From Byssochlamys sp. IMV 00236 (Eukaryota; Ascomycota; Eurotiomycetes; Eurotiales; Thermoascaceae): a stretch of 61,205 nucleotides of DNA. The notes under the pieces were generated by a model. The model was given only the letters and a program-made list of their open reading frames with translations. It was not told the DNA's origin and searched no databases. Location: assembly GCA_001931875.2 (NCBI GenBank), contig MSJH02000454.1:1-61205 (forward strand), written 5' to 3'. This document shows positions 1-12,488 of this stretch, piece by piece; the stretch's first letter is position 1, and each line of letters starts with the position of its first letter. Position numbers and translations under genes: made by a program.

Positions 1-48
<48 letters not shown>
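1..48. repeat. Terminal poly-A homopolymer
   Basis: The window opens with 48 consecutive A residues. A similar tract closes the window. The flanking exon belongs to a gene cut off on the left, so this is probably an assembly end at a homopolymer, not a biological boundary. Confidence 0.9.
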
Positions 49-52
<4 letters not shown>

Positions 53-82
53 GAGTCAAAACTGATTACATGCACTTTATAG

Positions 83-429
83 ACAAATAAGCAAAAGCTA
101 TCTTGCTGGGTGAATTGTCCCAATGATTCAGGCAAAGGCACACAAGAAGGAATAGTTCAAGAAGCCTGTTCAATGCCTGGTGCCAATGTGTAAGTAGCCT
201 GATGATCAAATTATATTTAGATTCTAAATGTTCAAATAGATCTGTCACTCCATGGTCTAGCTCTGCAGCTCCCACTTCTACAAACATTGTTGCCAGCAGC
301 AGTATTCCTGCCTCCTCTTCAATCGCACCTGCAACCCCTACAAAAGCAGCTTCTGGTTCTTCTGCTTTAGATATCGGAAATACTGCCTTTGCTCTTATCG
401 GTGCTGCTATTGTTTACATGATCTTCTAA
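83..429 (+). CDS. C-terminal end of a secreted GPI-anchored surface protein (partial)
   Basis: Two exons can be joined: 83..189 and 240..429 (donor GTAAGT at 190, acceptor AAATAG ending at 239), with an open frame of 98 codons and a stop. The first part is cysteine-containing (motif SCWVNCPNDSGKG). A Ser/Thr/Ala/Pro-rich stretch follows, then a hydrophobic C-terminus ending IGAAIVYMIF. A Ser-rich stalk followed by a terminal hydrophobic segment with no cytoplasmic tail is the usual GPI-anchor signal of fungal wall proteins, so the mature protein should sit on the outer plasma membrane or in the wall. The N-terminus and any signal peptide lie beyond the left end. The exact family is not recognised; the acceptor at 82 is less certain than the second intron. 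Confidence 0.55.
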
Positions 430-1458
430 TCCTCTTCTTTTTTGCTCTCTTAATAATAATTTTAATCATTAAAACTACTTGTTAATCTATGCGATACATT
501 ACAGCCCTTCTCTCTCTTTCTCACGCGCGTTTATGTATACTCATGTATGCATGACAATCCTTTTTTGTTGTTGTTGGCTGCAGTGTATGCTTGAAAATCC
601 ATTGTGTGTAAAATGTACAACACCAAGTATTTTTTTTTTTTTTAGCAACAGTTACCTTAAAATATTAGTAGGAATTACACAAAAGATATAAAACTTTAAT
701 ACGCAAAAAATATGACCAAGGATACAATAGTAGAGAGATACTCAACAAAAGAGGTACCATCTTGTTCGTTGCTTGGTGCATTAACTGCTTTCAGACTAGT
801 ATGTATAGTTACTCGATCAATAATATTAGTTGCTTTGACTTAAGCTTGTTAAACTAACATGAAACAGAAGCAATAAACTTAATACAGTCTTCATACGGGA
901 GCTAACCAACAAATCAATGCTCTTTCTCTCAAGTTCTCTGCCTTTTTGTTATCCTTGATACTTTATTTAGGCGCCACAGAAGAAACCATCATTCAAACCA
1001 GCTGCATAAGAAAAAATACAATCTAATTTTACATTTTTTGTTGCAATGATAAAACCTCTATTCTCTCCAGCGACTTGTTTATACAAGAATGACATTTAGG
1101 GCTAAAAGACCAGAAAGAAAACTATACTACTTTCCTATTCAATCTGCATTATGGATGTCAATCTCACTCTTCTCTGCAATACTTTGCCATAAAAATATTA
1201 AAAATGACAAATTTAGCAAATTTGTTTCCTTTTGATTTTTTTTTTTTCAAGATCCATTATAACAAGTAGTTCATTCATAAACTTAACTAGACAGTTATTG
1301 TATCTTTTGATGCTGACTTAGTGCTGTCAGCGACGTCTTCAGCTTCTTGTATTAGTCGGTGCCCCGCTGTTGAATTTTAAACGCAAATCACTTTAAATAG
1401 TGTAATATTCCTTATTTGTTCAGAGAGACGGAAAATAAAATGCTAAAAATATACTTTA
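430..1458. other. Intergenic, no supported gene
   Basis: About 1 kb between the GPI-protein stop and the stop of the coiled-coil gene, holding the 3' ends of both. It is AT-rich with homopolymer T runs (around 630 and 1240). I see no ORF with family resemblance and no RNA gene. Confidence 0.5.
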
Positions 1459-2865
1459 TTACACTCTCAACTTCTTTTTCATGCCTTTCCAGAAGGCACT
1501 TTGATCCTTTGGATGAACGTCTTGATCTAACCAATTCTTTGATTCTATCTTTCTTTGTATTTCATCATAATCACTTGGTTTCCAAACAGCATTTTGTAAG
1601 TCGTCAATTTCTTTAGACACGGATAATCTTGCTTGTAATTGATCTGTAAACTCCTTATAGTACATTGCATCTGATATTTCTTTATCCAGTTCATGTAGAC
1701 TTGAAAATGACTGAGGTCCACCCACCGCATCTACCGACATGTGTTTGTACACAGGTAGTCGGGAGGACGACGACGTGCTCTCGGTCACAGCTGACCTGGG
1801 TCTAAATGAGGTATTTGGTGACTCGACAGGTATAGGTGGTAGAGGTGCCGAAGGAGGAGGTGATGCAGGAGGGAGCGCTGCGCCTTTCCAACGAGCAATA
1901 TGCGACCGTCTTCTTTGTTGCGAGCTTTTAGAGGTGACAGACGAACGAGCAGATGTGCGGTCAGTGTATTCTTCTTCTTCATCTTGTTTATCTTGTTTAT
2001 CTGAAGCCATGCTTGATGCCGAGATGACGCTTTCGCTTTTTCTACTTGGATACATTTGCTTTATCTTTTGCTCGTACATTTTATTGACGACTTCATCTTT
2101 TTCTTTCAGCTGGTTCATCAGTGTTTCTACCTTGGCCTCAATATACATTGATTGTGACTGACATTGTCTCTTGAGTTCTTTTGCTGACTGCTCCATATCC
2201 TCCAGCTTGGCTTCACTTTCTTCTAGTCTATCACCAACCGAGACGACCATCATCTCATACTCATCCTTAGCTGTATTTAGCTCTTCAAGTATCTGTCGTA
2301 AATCGATTATTTCTCGTTGTACGTCTCGAATGTCGATCACATCGTTTACAGACTGTTGTGCTCTTAGTGTTTGGTTTTCTTCAGTCAAGTATTCGATTTG
2401 TTCTGATAGCTGTTCAATAAGAGCGCCTTGCATCGTCAACAGCTGACTCTGTTGTTCACTCCGTGACTTGACTGTACTCAGTTCCTTGAGTGTATCTTCA
2501 TATTTGTCCTGAAGCTCAGCGAGTTGTCTCTTTTCAGAACTGGGTATCGTGTCAGTAGTAGGTATCATATGAGGTGGTAACTTTGTTGCATTAAAATCCG
2601 ATTTTCTACGTACAGTTGGGTTAAAAAAGGTAGATTCCTTATCTTGTGAGCCAGAGGATGTTGACCGAGAACGACTGTCTGTTAACTTTTTAGGTTGTGG
2701 TTGTTGTTGTTCAGTGGGTGTAGCGTTTGGGTCCTCAAAGGCTTTATTTAGTACAGAGACGACAGCTAAACTCTTGATACGTTGTAGTTCTTTATCAACA
2801 TGGCGTTGAGTGATCGATTGCTTTTTCGTACGCCACCTTTCGTTTGTTCCTGAAGAAGAGTCCAT
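1459..2865 (-). CDS. Uncharacterised coiled-coil protein, 468 aa
   Basis: Single uninterrupted exon with ATG at 2865 and stop at 1459. Residues about 1-100 are basic, Ser- and Gln-rich and look disordered. Residues about 105-260 are rich in E, K, Q and L in heptad-like spacing (for example LAELQDKYEDTLKELSTVKS), a clear coiled coil. Residues about 290-360 form a Ser/Arg/Pro-rich linker with a proline run (PPASPPPSAPLPPIP). The C-terminal 70 residues are more ordered, contain WKPSDYDEIQRKI and FWKGMKKKLRV, and end in basic residues. I do not recognise the family; a cytoskeletal or scaffolding role would be a guess from the coiled coil alone. Base composition is similar to neighbouring genes, and the uninterrupted frame supports a real gene. 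Confidence 0.8.
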   Translation of the reverse strand: MDSSSGTNERWRTKKQSITQRHVDKELQRIKSLAVVSVLNKAFEDPNATPTEQQQPQPKKLTDSRSRSTSSGSQDKESTFFNPTVRRKSDFNATKLPPHMIPTTDTIPSSEKRQLAELQDKYEDTLKELSTVKSRSEQQSQLLTMQGALIEQLSEQIEYLTEENQTLRAQQSVNDVIDIRDVQREIIDLRQILEELNTAKDEYEMMVVSVGDRLEESEAKLEDMEQSAKELKRQCQSQSMYIEAKVETLMNQLKEKDEVVNKMYEQKIKQMYPSRKSESVISASSMASDKQDKQDEEEEYTDRTSARSSVTSKSSQQRRRSHIARWKGAALPPASPPPSAPLPPIPVESPNTSFRPRSAVTESTSSSSRLPVYKHMSVDAVGGPQSFSSLHELDKEISDAMYYKEFTDQLQARLSVSKEIDDLQNAVWKPSDYDEIQRKIESKNWLDQDVHPKDQSAFWKGMKKKLRV

Positions 2866-3927
2866 AATAAAATTATATATAAGAGAGAGAAAAGAAAAAC
2901 GAGATTCGGAGTTGTTGTTGTTATTAACAACAATAACACAATGATTTAACCTAAATGGAAACCAATTAAATTTATTTGTGGACGAGGTGATTTTTTTTTT
3001 TGAGAGTCTGTTTTATAAGATGATTATGCCAACAACTCTAATAAATGAATTTAATTTAAAGCCTCCTTTTTTTTCTGTGGACTTGCATGTCTCCAAGCTG
3101 CAGTTACATTTGACAACATTTCATTTTTTTTATGATATTTAAAATAGGTGTATGCCTCCGCACGATAAGAGTATCATTCATTGCTTGGGTTTAATAGTCA
3201 TAATGAGGGCCATAAAAATGTCTCAATGTCATTTATGTATCTGTTGTTTACGAGATCCATGAATACGTTATTTTTATATAAAACAAAAATGGTTTCATTG
3301 GATCGTCTTTGTAGCATATTTCAGTGTTTATGCCTGTTGTATGCAAAGAGAGATTCTTAATACAAAGATGAGTATTATTAAATGAGAATTTTCTAGTTGT
3401 CAATGTTATTCAGGTTAAAAGAAAGTATTCTCCACTATAAAATACATACCATGCCCCTCCATCATTCTTTGACTTTTTGACTTTGTTGTATGGATGGTAG
3501 GACATGCAGATGTTTAAGGGTGATTGTTTACTATAAAGATCGACAAAACGATTGAAGCTTAGCAATAGAAAAGTAAAGCAATAAAGTTAATTGATCTAAA
3601 TTTGCCTCCAATCTAAAGTTAAACAAGAGAGAGTTTCCCCCTCAGGATCGTCATTTGCTTTATTGGGTGGTTCAATAAGGTTTTACTTTGTGTCAATAAA
3701 AAAAAAGAGGGAGAAATGGCGCTATTCATTTATGTAGCAGTAAATTACATACATGCTCAATGTTTATCTTTAAGTGATACACATATATAGGAAAAGCCTT
3801 TTATTGTTCATGTAATCTATTCTCCCCTTTATGATTTCTTGTGTGTGTGTATATATGAAAAAGAGAAAGAGATACGCCTTATACACTTGCAAAAAAAAAA
3901 ATCTTTTTTTATATCTTTCTTTCATTC
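2866..3927. other. Divergent intergenic region
   Basis: About 1.06 kb between two divergently transcribed genes (coiled-coil on the minus strand, SUR7/PalI on the plus strand), so it should contain both promoters. It is AT-rich with T and A homopolymers and no convincing ORF. A GTTGTTGTTGTTATTAACAA-type near-palindrome lies at about 2912-2932 in the coiled-coil leader. Confidence 0.45.
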
Positions 3928-4698
3928 ATGAGAAAGTTTCGTATCAAAAAAGAGCCGTTCAGTCGAACAGGCTTCTTTTTCACCTTTTTAGGTTTTCTAC
4001 TCATCTTGTTATGTTTAATTGGTTGTCAGACACCTGGTTCAAAGAGTCTTTATTTTGTTAAAGTAACAGATGCACCCAGTTATAAAGGATCGCCCATGTC
4101 AGCTTATTATGGCTGGAGAGGATATTGTATTGACGATGGACAAACAAACTGTTATGGTCATGACGTTCTTGTTGTGCCATTAGGTATATACATGTTTATA
4201 ATCATGACCATCATCATCTCATTCTTTCCTTGATTAGATGTTTCCATCAGCAACAGTCTCAACATCACTTATCCCCGACTATTTACCGATGCCATCAGCC
4301 CAGATACAGATTTGAATCCTGGAGCAGCACCTAACCCAGCACATGATCCCAAGATATTTCCAGCAGCTGTACTCTGTTTGCTCTGTAGTGGTGTCTCTCT
4401 CTTCTTGGGATTTTGGAAATGGTATCAGCCTCATAAATATGCTGATCAACACTACACACGTGGCTTCTTGGCAGCCTCATCCGCTGTACTTGCTCTCTTA
4501 TTGGTCGCTCTCAGCTCAGTCATGTATCAGAATGCTGTCTATGAGCTCAATGTGATGTATCCCAACTTGGTTGCAAGTGAGGGACCAAGTATGATCATGG
4601 TGGGTGTTGCCTTTGGCTCATTCTTTATAGCCGCTATTGGATTACTCAGAGGCGTACTTAATGCAGACATGAGTACAGAAGGTTATAATGCTATTTAG
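3928..4698 (+). CDS. SUR7/PalI family four-TM membrane protein
   Basis: Two exons, 3928..4183 and 4238..4698, give 238 aa; the intron splits an Asp codon (donor GTATAT, acceptor GATTAG). The topology fits the SUR7/PalI (Rim9) family: a short basic N-terminus, TM1 (about residues 16-31), an extracellular loop with the family's conserved aromatic-Gly-Tyr-Cys region (YGWRGYCIDDGQTNC, two cysteines), then three further TM segments around residues 125-145, 160-180 and 205-225. Family members organise eisosomes or MCC plasma-membrane domains, or help sense ambient pH through the Rim/Pal pathway; which role applies here cannot be told. The gene is tail-to-tail with the APSES gene, stops 78 bp apart. 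The start is the first Met before TM1; an overlapping ORF at 3831 in another frame has no support. Confidence 0.8.
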
Positions 4699-4776
4699 TT
4701 TTTTCCTTTTATTAAATTTGTAAATAAACATGTTGCTTTTTTATAATAATTATATGTAAAAAATAGGGGGCCTTTC

Positions 4777-6144
4777 TTAATAGAATTCTTTATCACTTCT
4801 TATACGCTTTGGATTGTTATTCATGATTGTAGATGCTCTCTTTCTTGAGTTTTTGCCTTGTTCTTCAGGATGAGAAGAAGAAGAAGAAGGAGGGCCTGGG
4901 AGATATTAATATGGTGATCAATATATAAATATTTATACTTACCAAAGGTATTATTGTTATTATTATTATTATTATAATATTTCACTTCGGGTGGTGGACT
5001 CGAAGGAAATCCAATCTGTCTTTGTTCTTCTGGTTCCTCTTTTCCATCTATCAAAGATCGACGTTGATAGACTGGAGTGAAATGAGAAGGATTATCATGT
5101 ACATGATAAGGAGGTTGATTTCTATTTAAGCGATAGTCGTGAGGATGGTTGATCAGGTACATACTACCATTTTCTGGATTATGGTTGTCATGATGATGGT
5201 GATGATTATGATTCTCTGTAGGAGACAGTGCACGCATGGTCACTATATAAATAGTGTTGGTTTATATAAATATTTATTTGTTATTTACACTTACTTTCTT
5301 GATTGATACTAGGCAAATAATGCTGTTGAGGAGGTTTCCCCCACTGCTGTAACTGATAGTCATTTTTGTAATAGCCTTTGGATGGCAGCATAAATGGCAA
5401 ATTCGTATTCGTAGGCGCTGTCGTAGATGAAGAAGATGGAGGAGGGGGTATCGACAGAAAGATGGAGGGATCTTCAACAAAGAGAGGATAAAGAATATCA
5501 AATATTCTGAATTTTGTGGCTAAATCTTTAGCTCGACTAAAGGTGATCCTACAACATACAAAGTGTTATGAATCATTTTTTACAACTTGAGAAACTTACC
5601 AGACGCCCTTGAGGTGCATTGCTCCTACTTTAACGACCACGCGACCTTTTTCGTTCTTCAGGATGCCATCTCGTTTACCTCGAGACATACCAACGACATT
5701 GAGCAGTTTAGTGCCATTGATCATGTCATTATCTAAAAGAGATGAGTCATTCCGTTGATGTGGGGGAGACTAAGGATTACCTTGACGACGAGCTACGCAA
5801 ACGCTCTTGGCGTCGACTTGGTAACATATCGTGCCTTCGTCTTCCCAGACGGTTGTAGTTAACTTGGGCCTCTGAGGGGGAGGCATGGTAAAGGATGTGT
5901 TATAATTATGATACCCGACTGCCTGAGGACGAGATGGGGGAGGTAGTGGTGAAGAGGAATTCCAAGATAATCCTAAAGAACTAGGAGTTTCATGTTGTCG
6001 ATGATCGTCTTGTGTTGCATTATCATAAGGTCTGTTATGAGAACTCTCTGATAAAGAAGACGAACGAAAGTCTGGAGAGGATATCATGTAGCTGTTGGTT
6101 GAGTTGGATGAAGAATATACACTATTCGGATAGATGCCTTCCAT
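4777..6144 (-). CDS. APSES-domain transcription factor, StuA/Efg1 type
   Basis: Five exons on the minus strand: 6144..5781, 5732..5600, 5548..5295, 5242..4943, 4895..4777; 389 aa with all phases consistent. The APSES DNA-binding domain (about residues 105-210) is unmistakable: [71 protein letters not shown] and [13 protein letters not shown]. This winged-helix-like fold binds MluI-box-type sites and, in ascomycetes, controls filamentation, conidiation and dimorphism. A Ser/Pro/Asn-rich region precedes it. A low-complexity region follows, with His and Asn runs ([12 protein letters not shown], eight Asn) and a basic C-terminal cluster ([16 protein letters not shown]) that could be a nuclear localisation signal. 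There are no ankyrin repeats, so it is StuA-like, not MBF-like. The start at 6144 is chosen over an in-frame upstream Met at 6189 because the extra residues read like leader sequence. Confidence 0.93.
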
Positions 6145-6812
6145 CTTTATGTATATAGATTTAAACAGATGGATTTTATTAAGGGTCAAATGTGTGGCAA
6201 TATATAATAAACTTACATTTTTGAAAGATATAAAATATGTAGAATGATTAAAAAAAGAAAGAGTAAGTAAAGTAAAGAAAAAAGGGACAAAAGAAAAAGA
6301 AAAAAAAAAGTTCTTTTTTTTCTGTTATAAGCAAAGTATAAATGTGTAAGTGGCAAAATATGTTTTAATTGTTTACATGTATCTCTATGCTTTAATTGAT
6401 TATCTGTCTATTTACTGCAGCGGGCATTACCTGCATATATTGAGGCCTACCTATTTACGGATGAGTTACCCGAGGGCTAAAGAGAAAAAAAAATATTTTT
6501 TTACCTTTTTAAACTATTTCTCCTTTCCCTTATAAAACGGAAGCATGAAATAAACATGGTTTCATAGATAGAGCAAGTGTCGAACCTTGTGATAGTATAT
6601 ACATTTTTACCTCGTTTGACCAAAATAAATGCAATGCAAGGTAATGCTATGCAAACCAAAAAAAAAAAAAAATATAAAACAGTTCTCTTATAAAAAGAAA
6701 TGTATATGAAAATGACTAAAAGTACACGCATATGCAGGATGATGCATTAAACAACTAAACTAAAAAAAAAAAAAAAATTCTTTATTCAAGAACAAAAAAA
6801 ATGCAGGAGATG
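6145..6812. other. Intergenic, promoter of the APSES gene
   Basis: Between the APSES start and the Arb2-like stop. It contains several A/T homopolymers (around 6300, 6490, 6660 and 6760) and no supportable ORF. The A-rich run near 6764 precedes the Arb2-like 3' end. Confidence 0.45.
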
Positions 6813-8444
6813 TTATTGAATACTTGTGATTTCCAAATGCTCTTTTAGTTCTTCCAGTTGCTCCTCTGTAACATCATTTTCAAATTCATCTTCATCGTCT
6901 TTTATTTCTGGTTCAATGTCTCCCATCTTGACGAATATAAAGTTCATGATATCATCTATGCATTCTGTCAAGGTGAAATCTGCAATTTCCTGATCTATAG
7001 TGATATATAAAAAGGGTGAGTCCTTTTTTTTTTTTGCTTACATAGATGAAACCTTACTTGACGAAATGCATGTACAGCCAAATCTGGGATCAGTAATTAT
7101 CCCTCCTTTTTCCTTTTGGCTCACAGTCCAATTGACACAATTCTGTTAAAGTGGTTATTAAGCTACAATCAAAATATACACATGTATATTACATCAAATA
7201 ACCATGTACGAAGACTAGTGTTCTTGATCATATCTCTCGAGTGAACACTGTTGGCCATGGCTGTACATATAAATCTATTCTTGTATTCAGCAACTATATG
7301 AAGTAAGTTAAAATCAAATATACATCAAACATTCATGTATAGAACTGTACAGTTTACATCCAGAGCTTGAGTTAACGCATGTCCTCCCCAGTCAAGTGTC
7401 AATGCAGCCAATTTCTGCGCCTTGGTATGTCTATGTTGTTTATGTGTTTAACAAACACAACAGACGTATACACGTGTTTTAACTTGCCTTATAAAATGAT
7501 CAAATACATAGCGACAGTGTTCTTCAGGGCCTTCACTGCCTATTCTATGTATAAGCCTATGTTTTGTCTTTTTGTTATTAGTATTTACCAGGCACAAGTG
7601 TAATGTTGACGCTATGTGGTTCTGGATATTCCTGATAAATATTATTACACTGCATGTGGGAAATATTGACCTTGTCTTACCCATGCTCTGTTCTTATACC
7701 AGTAATTCCCATTGGGATTGAAGATAATGACTTCATACCCTTTCTCTCTTACTCTTCTGGTTGTATCCATCACGGATCCTGTCTGTTTAGCTTTGATATG
7801 AGTTTATCTATAATACATTTTTTTAAATTCCTCACATAAATGTTTTCATCACACATCACTCTTCTACTCCATTGTCCAATCCTATTATAAAGTGTGTGTG
7901 TGTAAGGATTGTTCCTTGTTATTCATCATGATTTACCTTGTATTGTTGCCAGAAATAAAAAGAATCAATTTATCCGTGGTTGTTAAAGCATTAGGTCTAA
8001 AGTTCAATTAGTATAAATGTTGGTCATATACAGATATAATCTACGTCATGTAAATATAAGAATGAGGATCCTTGGCTGGATCAGCATCGACAGGAATAAT
8101 CTTTTTCTGGAAATTAAAAGGTTCCTCCACAAGTTTCTTTTCTACTTCTTCTCCAATGATATCTAAACGAGTATTAATACACTACCTTTTTTAGTATTGT
8201 TATTCTTACTGATAAATGCTTTATAACGTTGTTCATTATAAGCTCTGTCTTTGGGTAAATATTCAAATACATATGGCTCATCTATAAGATGTCATTAGTA
8301 CACATGTCGCGTCTTTTTCTTTTTTTGTTTACCTGTTGTCTTACTTCTGATCTCTCCATTTTCTTTCAAAACATAGCCAAAGCCTTCAAGCGTGTCTGGT
8401 ATCTCGGGCTTTACTTCTCTAACAACCTTTCTTCTTCTGTACAT
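6813..8444 (-). CDS. Arb2/FAM172 domain protein
   Basis: Twelve short exons on the minus strand: 8444..8333, 8281..8210, 8162..8045, 7996..7937, 7881..7836, 7792..7681, 7649..7589, 7539..7498, 7430..7358, 7279..7193, 7142..7058, 6994..6813; 349 aa, frame preserved throughout. The order of motifs follows the Arb2/FAM172 alpha/beta-hydrolase-like domain: IPDTLEGFGYVLKENGEIR, NEQRYKAF, SYIYMTPNALTTTDKLILF, RIGQWSRRV, GYEVIIFNPNGNYW, GPEEHCRYVFDHFIR, a degenerate nucleophile-elbow region (LTLDWGGHAL), RFICTAMANSVHSRD and NCVNWTVSQ. In fission yeast Arb2 acts with Arb1 and Ago1 in the Argonaute siRNA chaperone complex; animal FAM172A also binds Argonaute. The intron after exon 8 appears to use a GC donor (AG|GCAAGT at 7497). 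The exon 9 to 10 junction (acceptor ACAAG at 7280) is the least certain. The acidic C-terminal tail is poorly conserved. Confidence 0.8.
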
Positions 8445-9125
8445 GTTTGAAATATTTGAATGGATAAAAGAAGTACAGGTTGACCAAATTAAGCTTTTTT
8501 TTTATGTATGACGTGCGCCGATTGATTATTATTCCATCGTCAAACAATTGACTTAGTCCATGGACTTTCTAGGCTTCCACAAACTCTTCTAATAGCTTAT
8601 ACACACAATTTATGCCCTTTCTTAAGGTTTTTAAAAAAGGAGACTTATTATCAACGAGTCAACCGAGTTCTTCTTTGTTGTATTGCCGCCCTCTTTTGTC
8701 AGACACATGTGCTCAGGGGGAGTGAACCTTTCGTATCCTTTCCGGGTAAAGATGGAGTATGAATTTGTCCTTCTTACTGGATCTCAAAAATCGATCTAAC
8801 TTTTTTACTGGCGACTGTAACATACAACAATCATGTCAAAACATAAATATTCTTCTTTAAAGAAAGAGAGAAAGTAGTCTTAAATACCAAATTATGTACG
8901 CACAAAAGTATCTTGTCATTTCATCACTCTCTTCTTGCTCTTTAATTAAATGTCTGTAATATATATATATATACATACACTATATATATATGTGTGTGTG
9001 TGCAACTTAAAACTGACAACATTTTTTTTTTTCCCCTTCTTTCTCTCTCTCTCTTTTTCTTTTTTTTATCATACCCTCTTTTTTTTTTATATATCACAGA
9101 GATACCCTTTTATATATAATACCAA
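8445..9125. other. Divergent promoter region with TA/GT microsatellites
   Basis: Separates the divergent Arb2-like and dynein light intermediate chain genes. It contains alternating TA and GT runs (about 8957-9003) and long T tracts (about 9020-9090) directly upstream of the dynein gene start. No ORF is supported. Confidence 0.5.
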
Positions 9126-9568
9126 ATGCTGGATTCTGTAACGCCTTCACAAAGTGTCTCTATTACTTCTATTGCAGGACAACAGCAAGTACTCAATATA
9201 CCCGAGAAAGACGAAATTTGGTCAAGTATTCTCAAAGACGTGGCTGCAACTAAAGTCGTGCCTACCAAAAATGTCTTGATTCTTGGTAATTCTTCAATAT
9301 TTGTCTTATTTTATTTAACCTCTCATTTCTCCCAAAAAAGGTGAACCTGGTGTGGGTAAATCAACCTTGATTCATTACTTACGAAATGATCCTGGCCCAC
9401 AACAGCCAAAAATGACAGTGGACGAGTCAGCACCTGTGAATAACAATATCAAAAGTCATTATACCCAAAATATCAAAACACCTATTGACTCCCAAGAGAA
9501 ACGAAATGATTTGGCTTTGGGATATTCGTTTATAGATGTCAAGGACGAAGAAAATGAGGGTAAATATG

Positions 9569-9599
<31 letters not shown>

Positions 9600-11318
9600 C
9601 CTGGGCTAAAATATATCTCTATAGCCGTGGCAAGACTCGGCTGCTATCAACTGGGATTATCTTCCCCTGAATTTTTGCCACTCTTGAAATTTGCTATACG
9701 ATCTGAAACAGTTGCAGATGCTTGTGTTCTCATCCTATTGGATTGGACACGTCCCTGGAAATTTATGGAAACTTTGATGCGCTGGATAAATATCACGAAT
9801 TACCTTGTAGATGAGATCTGTAAAGAGAATACAAATGGTGCTTGGAGCCAAGGCAAAGCCATGATGGATGAGCTAAGAGAGACATGTAAGTTAATCTTAT
9901 AGGACCGCATATATTTATATTTTATAATGTAGTGGAACATTATTTACAAACATACACTGAGCCATCCAGTGGAATGATCTTGACAGCTTCTACTTCTACA
10001 AGTTCCATTGCGACAACCAACACGACCTTGACCAACTTGAATACAGCCGCATCTAATCATGCTGATCAAGTCGTCCTACCTTTGACCCAAGGTTGTCTAA
10101 CTACTAACCTTGGTATACCTATCATTGTTGTTTGCTGCAAGGTATTTTTATATTTATATATAAACATGACTCTTTTAAGTAAAAAAAAAAAAATAGAGTG
10201 ACGCAATGAACGTATTGGAGCAAACACACGATTACAACGAAGATCAATTTGATTTCATTCAACAATGCTTACGATGTATTTGCATGAAATGTAAAAGAGA
10301 AAAAGAGAAATGAATATATACAACCATGGTTAACCCTCTTTCTTTTAGATGGAGCCGCTTTATTCTATACCTCCAGTTATCAACCTCATACCTATCATCA
10401 TCTTCGTGAATACATGTTGCATCGTCTATTGTCCAACAATAACAAAACATATCCATTCAATGTCAAAGCCCAAGTCATCGAACGTGAGACCGTCCTGGTA
10501 CCTTCCGGATGGGATTCCTGGGGAAAGATTAAAGTGCTGAGAGAGGGATTTGATTGTGAAAGTCTGTCAGACAGCTGGGATGAAAACATGGATGCCTTGG
10601 CAGATGGACATCAACCGGCAAATACATCAGGTGCCTTGGGTATCTATGAAGAAGCCATTCCTAATGACGATCTTGGTAATCAGGTAAAATAAGGAAATGA
10701 AATCATAAAAAAAAAGTGCTTATTCTGCTGTTTGAAAGCCTCAACATATCTCTGCTGTCACTGTCTGTGAAGATGAGCAAGCATTTTATGAGAGACACTT
10801 TGAAACGCTTCAAAAGACAAATGACACTATGCGCAAAAACAGTAGTAAACCTGGTCTAGTCGGTCCTATTGGTGTCACTTCCGCAGCGATTGATCTAACG
10901 CGAATTGATCCCAACAAAAACGTAAAATATACTGATATAGTGTGTAAACATATGCTTATTTACTTTATCAATTCAGGAGTTTGGTTTAGACAAGAATTTG
11001 CTGAAAAGCATAACAGTAACCAATGGTACATCTACAAATGGAAGTACAACCCCTACGTCAACAGCTGCATCCAATACAATACCCTCACCTGTAGCGGCTG
11101 CCACTGCACAAAATGGTCCCTCACACGAAATCATTGCCAATTTCTTCCAATCGCTTTTAACCAAAAAGGGGCCTTCTGGTGGAGCTGCCTCGCCTACGGC
11201 GTCTCCTTTACTCAGTGGTTTACCGCAGTCCAATGGCCGTGAAGAATCTCACAGACGACCTACGATCAGTAGGAAAGATGTACATAAAGAGTTGGATCGA
11301 ATGAGACAATATACTTGA
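9126..11318 (+). CDS. Cytoplasmic dynein 1 light intermediate chain
   Basis: Eight exons: 9126..9285, 9341..9559, 9625..9885, 9933..10141, 10197..10290, 10349..10683, 10739..10921, 10977..11318; 600 aa. The Ras-like GTPase fold of the family is clear: a P-loop GEPGVGKSTLIHYL split by intron 1, LGYSFIDVKDEENE, ARLGCYQL, ILLDWTRPWKFMETL, LGIPIIVVCCKSDAM, CLRCICMKYGAALFYTSS and VLVPSGWDSWGKIKVL. The protein binds the dynein heavy chain and, through its C-terminal half, cargo adaptors; a conserved short helix in that tail may correspond to NFFQSLLTKKG near residues 540-550. The tail is otherwise Ser/Thr/Pro-rich and probably disordered. Intron 2 contains a (TA)n microsatellite at about 9571-9598. 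The gene ends 37 bp from the convergent thymidylate kinase stop. The family normally runs 400-550 aa, so this is at the long side. Confidence 0.93.
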
Positions 11319-11355
11319 TGAATAAACCGTGATTTTATGTGTAAAGTATAATCTG

Positions 11356-12152
<797 letters not shown>

Positions 12153-12488
12153 CGTCTTGAACTGTTTAAGAAAAAAAATTGTTGCAGGAAAGAATTGACA
12201 TTAAATATTCGCGTCACTGCGTATCTTTTTTTTTTTTGTGTGTGTGTGTGCATAAAAGACAAGGGGGATATTTATACATGGCATAGAGTTCAAGTTGCAT
12301 TAAATCCAATAGTTACTTTAATATCCGCTAGGACACATCCTCTCAACTGTCGCGTTTCTTTAATGTGTGTAAAGTAGCCAAGAGTTACCTGACGCATTAA
12401 AGCTGAAACACTTTATTTTCTGGTTGCCTATTGTTCTTGATGCCTCCTTTCTCCCATTATTAGTCAGTAAATTAAGCCGTACGTTCTT
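12153..12488. other. Intergenic between thymidylate kinase and the inverted-repeat element
   Basis: Promoter-side region of the thymidylate kinase gene, including a T run and a short GT run near 12225-12250. No gene is supported. Confidence 0.4.

Noticed and set aside
479..691. 70-codon ORF with many Cys and Phe
   Set aside because: Low-complexity, no ATG at its start, and located in the 3' region of the GPI-protein gene.
1301..1364. Possible minus-strand terminal exon (HRLIQEAEDVADSTKSASK)
   Set aside because: Its upstream exons would have to overlap the intact coiled-coil gene on the same strand, and the only donor there is weak; it is probably chance.
1739..2446. Plus-strand ORFs opposite the coiled-coil gene
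   Set aside because: Ser/Leu-rich antisense shadows of the intact minus-strand gene.
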